NCBI GenBank assembly: GCA_018384465.1
Contig: JAHAYQ010000032.1
Coordinates: forward strand, 1-13,013
Origin: Myroides sp.
GTDB lineage: Bacteria; Bacteroidota; Bacteroidia; Flavobacteriales; Flavobacteriaceae
Direction: 5' to 3'
DNA: 13,013 nucleotides
Shown piece by piece: positions 8,482-13,013 of this stretch. Each line of letters opens with the position of its first letter. Positions within the stretch are counted from its first letter, which is position 1. Made by a program: the position numbers and the translations under genes. Below the pieces are notes generated by a model, which worked only from the letters and a program-made list of their open reading frames with translations, had not been told where the DNA came from and searched no databases.

Positions 8482-9951
8482 TTAATCCAATGTCTTTAAA
8501 AATTCTAAAAGTAATTGTTGATCTTTTTGTGATAATGAACTTCTTAATTTTTCTATTTCCAAGTAGCTTTTTCGCATGCTGTTTATCGTTCCAAAATAAT
8601 CTACGTATCCACCATTGTTATAAAGGTACAAATCGCAAATTTGTCCGGTTAAATTATAAACATGCTTACTTAAACTTTCATTCTGAAAATTTGGAATTTT
8701 ACTTTTTAAATTATCACAATAGTCTGGTGCATATTGCTTTAATGAATCATCATATAAAATATCATATGCTAACGAAACCTCATCAATGGACTTAGTGTTG
8801 TATTTCGATTCATATTTTGTGTAATAATCGTATGCTTCTGCGTAAGCTACCGTATCAGCAACTGCCCATGCAGCGTCAAAATCGGTTGCAGTCCAATCTC
8901 CGACAGTTGTTTCGGTATAATCTATTGGTTGATTAGGAACATAACTCTTAATTTTTTCGTTTTGTTCTTTAAAGAATTTATCTAATTCTTTCTTTTGATC
9001 TACCGAAATTATTTTTGCAGATTTTAAGTTTTTTATTAGACTTTTAGCCTCTTTTTTATAAAACGAAGCGACTTGATCGCGAGTTATTGTTCCTGCCTCA
9101 CTATATTCTTTTGTATTGTACAAAGCACTTATGGTTACCGAATAAATAGGCGAAACATAGTTGTACAAGTTGTAATCGGATAATTCCTTGTCGTAATTAT
9201 ATGTGTAAAGCGGATCACTGTAGATGTTGTTATCATCATCGTAAGACACAGAATCGATAGCTGCTTCTTCCGCTACATAATCTATTACACTTTGTTGGAT
9301 ATCTTTAATAGCTGCTGAAATTTTATCAGTATCAATATCTAACTTTAAACTTGTATTTTGGGTTGATTTGTAAACCAATTTATACGTGTCTTCTGTGTTA
9401 TATTCTACCGATAAAATCAATCCTTTTAATTTAGCATCTGGAAAAAGAGATTCCGCATTGTTTATTGCATTTGTTTCATCGATACAAAAACAGTAATCGT
9501 AACTTCCCTTGTCATTTATGTCTTTTAGAATAGCATAATATTGACAGTTTGTTCCGTCAATTGTACCTTTACGGTCTAATTTTGAAACAAGCAGACCTTC
9601 ATTTAAAATATTAAAAGCACTATACAGATTGTAATTTACTGATTTAGAAATTCCACTAACCGTTAGAGGAACCATCCAATTATTTGCAACAAAAAAATTA
9701 GATTCGCTACCGCCATAACTTGCCTCAGCTGTATCATTATAATAGAAAGACAACAAGCTTTCTTTACCATTTGCAGACAAATAATGATCGTAATTGATAT
9801 TAGCGAAATCGCTTTCACCATACTCATTATCTGTTGTACCAGACATTTGTATTTTATAACTCAGCTTCTTTGTAAATTCTACCGATTTACTATTTTGTGC
9901 AAAACCTGTAAATGCGGTTAAACTTACTGCCAAGCAAACAATTTTTTTCAT
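8482..9951 (-). CDS. Secreted protein of unknown function, between the transketolase subunit genes
   Basis: I do not recognise this 489-residue protein by name. It has a clear signal peptide (1-18, cleavage probably after GFA before QN) and no lipobox. Residues 25-190 look like a beta-rich domain. The stretch TIDGTNCQYYAILKD (130-144), then YDYCFCID (151-158) and KLKGLILSVEYN (174-185), recalls the layout of GLPGLI/DUF4412-type exported Bacteroidota proteins; this is a weak, by-eye resemblance. A Tyr/Asp-rich linker follows (about 238-268). The C-terminal half (290-489) is mainly helical, charged and Tyr-rich, with two further cysteines (412, 439). Cys136, 154 and 156 could form disulfides after export. 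It lies 13 bp downstream of the transketolase N-terminal gene and 1 bp upstream of the C-terminal gene, so it is very probably co-transcribed with both, although its product leaves the cytoplasm. No link to carbon metabolism is visible in the sequence. Confidence 0.75.
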   Translation of the reverse strand: MKKIVCLAVSLTAFTGFAQNSKSVEFTKKLSYKIQMSGTTDNEYGESDFANINYDHYLSANGKESLLSFYYNDTAEASYGGSESNFFVANNWMVPLTVSGISKSVNYNLYSAFNILNEGLLVSKLDRKGTIDGTNCQYYAILKDINDKGSYDYCFCIDETNAINNAESLFPDAKLKGLILSVEYNTEDTYKLVYKSTQNTSLKLDIDTDKISAAIKDIQQSVIDYVAEEAAIDSVSYDDDNNIYSDPLYTYNYDKELSDYNLYNYVSPIYSVTISALYNTKEYSEAGTITRDQVASFYKKEAKSLIKNLKSAKIISVDQKKELDKFFKEQNEKIKSYVPNQPIDYTETTVGDWTATDFDAAWAVADTVAYAEAYDYYTKYESKYNTKSIDEVSLAYDILYDDSLKQYAPDYCDNLKSKIPNFQNESLSKHVYNLTGQICDLYLYNNGGYVDYFGTINSMRKSYLEIEKLRSSLSQKDQQLLLEFLKTLD

Positions 9952-9964
9952 AGCTTTTTTTGTA

Positions 9965-10813
9965 TTAATAATCGCCTAATGTCATTAAATTTTGGTACAA
10001 AGCATTTTCTAACTGTTCATTATTAGGCGCTTTACCGTGCCAAGCATGTGTATTCATCATGAAATCCACGCCATTACCCATTTCGGTATGCAACAACACC
10101 ATTACAGGTTTTTGATTTCCTGTTTTCGCTTTAGCAACTTTCATTCCTTCGATAACCGATTCTACATCGTTTCCTTTTTCAATAGTTACCACATCCCAAC
10201 CAAAGGCTTCAAATTTAGCTTTAAGGCTTCCCATGTGTAATACCTCATCGGTAGGACCATCAATTTGTTTTCCGTTTAAATCGATAGTTGCAATAATGTT
10301 ATCCACTTTTTTAGCTGATGCATACATTAACGCTTCCCAATTTTGACCTTCTTGTAACTCACCGTCACCTAAGAGTACATAAACCAATTTATCGTCGTTA
10401 TTTAATTTTTTAGCTTGTGCCGCACCAAGTGCAACCGACAATCCTTGACCTAAAGAGCCTGATGCCATGCGAACACCTGGTAATTGTGTATGTGTGGTAG
10501 GATGTCCTTGTAAACGGCTATTGATTTTTCTAAAAGTAGCCAATTCGCTTACCGGAAAATAACCGCTTCGTGCCAAAACGCTGTAGAAAACCGGCGAGAT
10601 ATGTCCGTTTGATAAAAAGAAAACATCTTCGTCTTTTCCATCCATATCAAACGTATCTTTACGATCCATAAGCACCTGATACAGGGCTACAAAATATTCG
10701 GCACAGCCTAATGATCCACCCGGGTGACCCGAATTTACAGCGTGTACCATACGTAAAACATCTCTTCTAACTTGCGTTACCAAGTCTTGTAATTGTTGTG
10801 TGTTAGGTTTCAT
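9965..10813 (-). CDS. Transketolase, N-terminal subunit (TPP-binding domain)
   Basis: This 282-residue protein is the pyrophosphate-binding half of a split transketolase. It contains SGHPGGSLG (28-36), SNGHISP (68-74) and GHP (103-105). The TPP/Mg2+ motif begins GDGELQEGQNWEA (149-161) and ends at Asn180 in TIDLNGKQ. AWHGKAP (257-263) provides the other conserved active-site histidine. Single-chain transketolases are about 650-680 residues; the two genes here add up to 599, as expected for the split form common in Bacteroidota. The protein ends cleanly after the domain, so this is a natural subunit rather than a truncation. It is the first gene of a three-gene operon with a -7 box about 27 bp upstream. 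Partnership with the C-terminal subunit encoded at 7527-8480 is inferred from the complementary domains. Confidence 0.94.
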   Translation of the reverse strand: MKPNTQQLQDLVTQVRRDVLRMVHAVNSGHPGGSLGCAEYFVALYQVLMDRKDTFDMDGKDEDVFFLSNGHISPVFYSVLARSGYFPVSELATFRKINSRLQGHPTTHTQLPGVRMASGSLGQGLSVALGAAQAKKLNNDDKLVYVLLGDGELQEGQNWEALMYASAKKVDNIIATIDLNGKQIDGPTDEVLHMGSLKAKFEAFGWDVVTIEKGNDVESVIEGMKVAKAKTGNQKPVMVLLHTEMGNGVDFMMNTHAWHGKAPNNEQLENALYQNLMTLGDY

Positions 10814-10839
10814 TTATAAATACATAAAATTTACAAATA

Positions 10840-10847
10840 CAAAGATA
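10840..10847 (-). promoter_or_regulatory. Putative promoter of the transketolase operon, -7 box
   Basis: On the minus strand this reads TATCTTTG, an exact TAnnTTTG match, about 26 bp upstream of the N-terminal subunit start. A -33 TTG at normal spacing is not obvious. It lies back-to-back with the plus-strand box at 10880-10887 in a 112-bp divergent intergenic region. Confidence 0.45.
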
Positions 10848-10879
10848 GTTTTTTTAAAAGATTGCACATAAAAACTTAT

Positions 10880-10887
10880 TACTTTTG
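10880..10887 (+). promoter_or_regulatory. Putative promoter of the MFS/ABC-ATPase operon, -7 box
   Basis: This reads TACTTTTG, matching TAnnTTTG, and lies 38 bp upstream of the MFS start codon. A TTG at 10862-10864 could serve as the -33 element, but the 15-bp spacing is shorter than usual for Flavobacterium. It is divergent from the transketolase operon box at 10840-10847. Confidence 0.45.
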
Positions 10888-10925
10888 TTGATTAACAATT
10901 TTGGGGCTGTTTTAAGCTTTTTTGA

Positions 10926-12137
10926 ATGGAACAATTAAAGATATATTGGAAAAATTACATTAGTGCCTATCAAGGTTTATCTAATGCAACTTGGTTGTTA
11001 GCATTGGTTATGTTTATCAATCAAAGTGGATCAATGGTACTGCCGTTCTTGGGTGTGTACATGACCACTGTCTTAGAGTTTTCATTAAAAAACGCCGGTA
11101 TTGTTTTAAGCACTTTTGGTGTGGGATCGATCTTAGGCTCTTTTGTAGGCGGGTGGCTTACCGATAAGTTTGGATCGTTTAAAATTCAGGCATTCAGCTT
11201 GTTTTTTTCTATACCGTTTTATCTAATTTTACCGCTCTTTGATAATTTTATCACCCTGTGTATTTCAATTTTCTTTTTAAGTTTTATTAAAGAGCTTTTT
11301 CGTCCGGCTAACAGTGCATCGGTTTCCTATTATGCTAAGCCAGAAAACTTAATCCGTGCTTTTTCTTTAAATCGTATGGCGTTGAATTTAGGGTATTCTA
11401 TAGGACCAGCGATTGGTGGATTTTTAGCTGCCGTTTCGTACCACTTTTTATTTTATACAAACGCTTTTATGTCGTTAGTAGCAGGTATATTATTTATATG
11501 GTATTTTAAAAATCGAAAAGGACATGCACCCGAAAAAAGCCACAGTATAAAAGCCGAAGCACAAATAAAGGTAAAATCGGCTTATGCAGATCGTACCTTT
11601 ATAATATTTAGCTTTTTTATAGCGATTTATGCTTTTTGTTTCTTTCAGATTCTAAACACCTTACCTTTATTCTATAAAGATATTGCCAGGATGACCGAAA
11701 AAGAAATAGGTTTGCTAATGGCTTTTAACGGTATAGTAGTTTTTGTATTAGAAATGGCGTTAGTGCATTTTGCTGAAAAAAAGTTTTCCTTATCAACCAA
11801 TATGATTATTGGTAGTTTGTTTTGCGGTGCAGCTTTTTTAATTTTATTACCTTCAGCAGCAGTTGTTTTATTATATGCGTCTATATTTTTAATTTCAATA
11901 TCAGAAATATTGGTCATGCCTTTTGCTTCAACCGTTGCAGTAAACAGATCTGTTACTGCTAATCGCGGATCATATATGGGGTTAAATGGTATATCGTTTT
12001 CTATAGCTTTTGTAACTTCGCCGCTAATTGGCACTTATATAGCAGAAACTTACGGCTTTACCAATTTATGGTTGTTTAACTGCCTAATGATTGCTATATG
12101 TAGTATTGGTTTTTACATAATAATGAAAAAAATGTAA
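10926..12137 (+). CDS. Major facilitator superfamily transporter (drug/metabolite efflux type)
   Basis: The 403-residue inner-membrane protein has about 12 predicted transmembrane segments, six on each side of a cytoplasmic loop (about 196-222). The MFS motif A lies in the loop between helices 2 and 3: GGWLTDKFGSFK (75-86), with the conserved Asp80 and a basic residue at 81. RMALNLGYSIGPAIGG (150-165) in helix 5 matches motif C, which is typical of drug:H+ antiporters of the DHA1 class, so proton-coupled efflux is the likeliest mode. The substrate cannot be read from sequence. The length is typical. The start is the first in-frame ATG after a plausible promoter, in a region without a strong Shine-Dalgarno. 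The stop lies 3 bp before the next gene, an ABC ATPase of the iron-siderophore/cobalamin import type, so a role connected with siderophores or metal chelates is possible but only inferred from context. Confidence 0.88.
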   Translation: MEQLKIYWKNYISAYQGLSNATWLLALVMFINQSGSMVLPFLGVYMTTVLEFSLKNAGIVLSTFGVGSILGSFVGGWLTDKFGSFKIQAFSLFFSIPFYLILPLFDNFITLCISIFFLSFIKELFRPANSASVSYYAKPENLIRAFSLNRMALNLGYSIGPAIGGFLAAVSYHFLFYTNAFMSLVAGILFIWYFKNRKGHAPEKSHSIKAEAQIKVKSAYADRTFIIFSFFIAIYAFCFFQILNTLPLFYKDIARMTEKEIGLLMAFNGIVVFVLEMALVHFAEKKFSLSTNMIIGSLFCGAAFLILLPSAAVVLLYASIFLISISEILVMPFASTVAVNRSVTANRGSYMGLNGISFSIAFVTSPLIGTYIAETYGFTNLWLFNCLMIAICSIGFYIIMKKM

Positions 12138-12140
12138 GGA

Positions 12141-12902
12141 ATGAATGTTTTTAAAGCAGAAAATGTATCAATAGGTTATAGCAACAAAATACTTTTCAAG
12201 GATTTAAACTTTGAAATAAAAACAGGGGTACTTACCTCATTATTGGGGAGTAACGGAATTGGAAAATCGACCTTATTAAAAACCCTTTCCCGTTTATTGC
12301 AGCCAATTTCTGGCAGTTTGTTTATTGATCAACAACCAATCAACCAATTAACCCAAGTAGATTTCTCTAAATTAGTGAGTGTTGTATTGACCAACGAAAA
12401 CGTTAACAAAGAACTTACCGTGCACGAGTTAGTAAAGTTAGGCAGACAACCTTATACCAACTGGTTAGACCAACTTACTGCCGAGGACGCAGCTTTTATA
12501 GAACAAACATTAATTGCCTGCGAAATTGCTGATTTGGCTCAACGCAAGCTTTCACAATTAAGCGATGGACAATTACAACGAAGTTTAATTGCACGCGCTG
12601 TGGTTCAGGATACACCGTTTATTTTTTTAGACGAACCCTCTACACATTTAGATTTGTATCACAAAGTGCGCTTGTTTAAATTGTTAAAAAACTTGTGTGA
12701 AGAACATAATAAGTGTATTTTATTTTCTACGCACGATTTAGATTTGGCATTACAATTAAGTCATGAAATTATGTTGCTGAAAGACGAGCACTTTTATCAC
12801 GACACTACAGAAAACCTGATTAAAGAAGGTGTTTTTGATCGTTTTTTTGATACCGATGATATTGTGTTTGACCGGGAGCGAAAGCAGTTTGTAGTGCTTT
12901 AA
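12141..12902 (+). CDS. ABC transporter ATP-binding protein, FecE/FhuC/BtuD family
   Basis: This 253-residue ATPase would power import of Fe3+-siderophore, heme or cobalamin across the inner membrane with a FecCD/BtuC-type permease. It has Walker A GSNGIGKST (36-44), an ABC signature in variant form LSDGQ (140-144, Asp in place of the first Gly), Walker B FIFLDEP (160-166) with Glu165 as the catalytic base, and the H-loop STHD (196-199) with His198. TVHELVKLGRQPYTNW (93-108) is characteristic of the FecE/FhuC branch. Where the Q-loop glutamine is expected the sequence reads VVLTNEN (81-87), so Asn85 may replace it, probably a lineage feature. The gene starts 3 bp after the MFS stop, and the GGA before its ATG overlaps the end of that gene, suggesting coupled translation. 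No permease or binding protein is in view. ATG at 12141 is the family-consistent start. Confidence 0.9.
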   Translation: MNVFKAENVSIGYSNKILFKDLNFEIKTGVLTSLLGSNGIGKSTLLKTLSRLLQPISGSLFIDQQPINQLTQVDFSKLVSVVLTNENVNKELTVHELVKLGRQPYTNWLDQLTAEDAAFIEQTLIACEIADLAQRKLSQLSDGQLQRSLIARAVVQDTPFIFLDEPSTHLDLYHKVRLFKLLKNLCEEHNKCILFSTHDLDLALQLSHEIMLLKDEHFYHDTTENLIKEGVFDRFFDTDDIVFDRERKQFVVL

Positions 12903-12961
12903 TTTTTGCCAGAGATGCACGGATATTTGTAAGAATATACAGTTTATATAATAACGTACGC

Positions 12962-13013
12962 TTGTCATTCTGAAAGGAACAAAGTGGAATGAAGAATCTT
13001 TACAGCAAAGAGA
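12962..13013. repeat. Start of a probable dispersed intergenic repeat (REP/MITE-like), cut by the window edge
   Basis: The block begins TTGTCATTCTGAAAGG and continues through GGAATGAAGAATCT. This arrangement resembles the 'GTCATTCTGA...GAAGAATCT' repeats I recall from intergenic regions of many Bacteroidota genomes. TCATTC (12965-12970) and GAATGA (12987-12992) form an inverted repeat around a 16-base spacer; an alternative pairing is ATTCT with AGAAT. It lies in non-coding sequence downstream of the ABC ATPase gene. Only one copy is seen here and its right end is missing, so copy number and full length cannot be judged. Confidence 0.55.

Noticed and set aside
8490..8795. 101-codon plus-strand frame opposite the 489-residue secreted protein
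   Set aside because: The opposite strand has a 489-codon frame with a signal peptide and operon spacing; this frame has no independent support.
11672..12034. 120-codon minus-strand frame inside the MFS gene
   Set aside because: The MFS frame has family motifs and transmembrane segments; the antisense frame has neither.
12923..12938. Short ATATT/AATAT hairpin after the ABC ATPase as a terminator
   Set aside because: The stem is five A/T pairs only and no clean T tract follows, so I cannot support a terminator.
12756..12968. 70-codon minus-strand frame overlapping the end of the ABC ATPase gene
   Set aside because: It overlaps conserved ATPase coding sequence and has no recognisable domain or promoter.

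Overview
The window looks like chromosomal DNA from a member of the Flavobacteriaceae (Bacteroidota), close to Flavobacterium or Myroides. The evidence is the AT-rich sequence, the weak Shine-Dalgarno signals, several copies of the Bacteroidota -7 promoter box TAnnTTTG, a short GyrB without the proteobacterial insertion, transketolase split into two subunit genes, and Bacteroidota-type outer-membrane proteins. Nothing indicates a phage, plasmid, CRISPR array or RNA gene. Genes up to about 10.8 kb lie on the minus strand; the last two are on the plus strand.

Region 1 (1-2.6 kb, minus strand) holds complete gyrB (DNA gyrase B). Upstream of it is a 149-residue GreA/GreB-like protein that appears to keep the acidic pair at the coiled-coil tip. 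Region 2 (2.6-7.4 kb, minus strand) is a two-gene operon: a 1002-residue periplasmic TPR protein, then a 580-residue outer-membrane beta-barrel protein resembling TonB-dependent receptors but lacking a recognisable plug. A strong hairpin terminator follows.

Region 3 (7.5-10.9 kb, minus strand) is a tight three-gene operon: transketolase N-terminal subunit, an unrecognised 489-residue secreted protein, and transketolase C-terminal subunit. The secreted protein sits exactly between the two halves of one cytoplasmic enzyme, with gaps of 13 bp and 1 bp. This is the most unusual arrangement in the window. A hairpin terminator follows the operon.

Region 4 (10.9-12.9 kb, plus strand) starts from a promoter divergent from that of the transketolase operon. 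It encodes an MFS transporter and, 3 bp downstream, a FecE/FhuC-type ABC ATPase with no permease or binding protein in view. The last 50 bases begin what looks like a dispersed Bacteroidota intergenic repeat, cut by the window edge.

Overall this is mostly ordinary housekeeping and envelope gene content. I see no clear new defence or mobile system. The points worth a second look are the interrupted transketolase operon, the Gre-like protein, the TPR/plugless-barrel pair and the MFS/ABC-ATPase pair.
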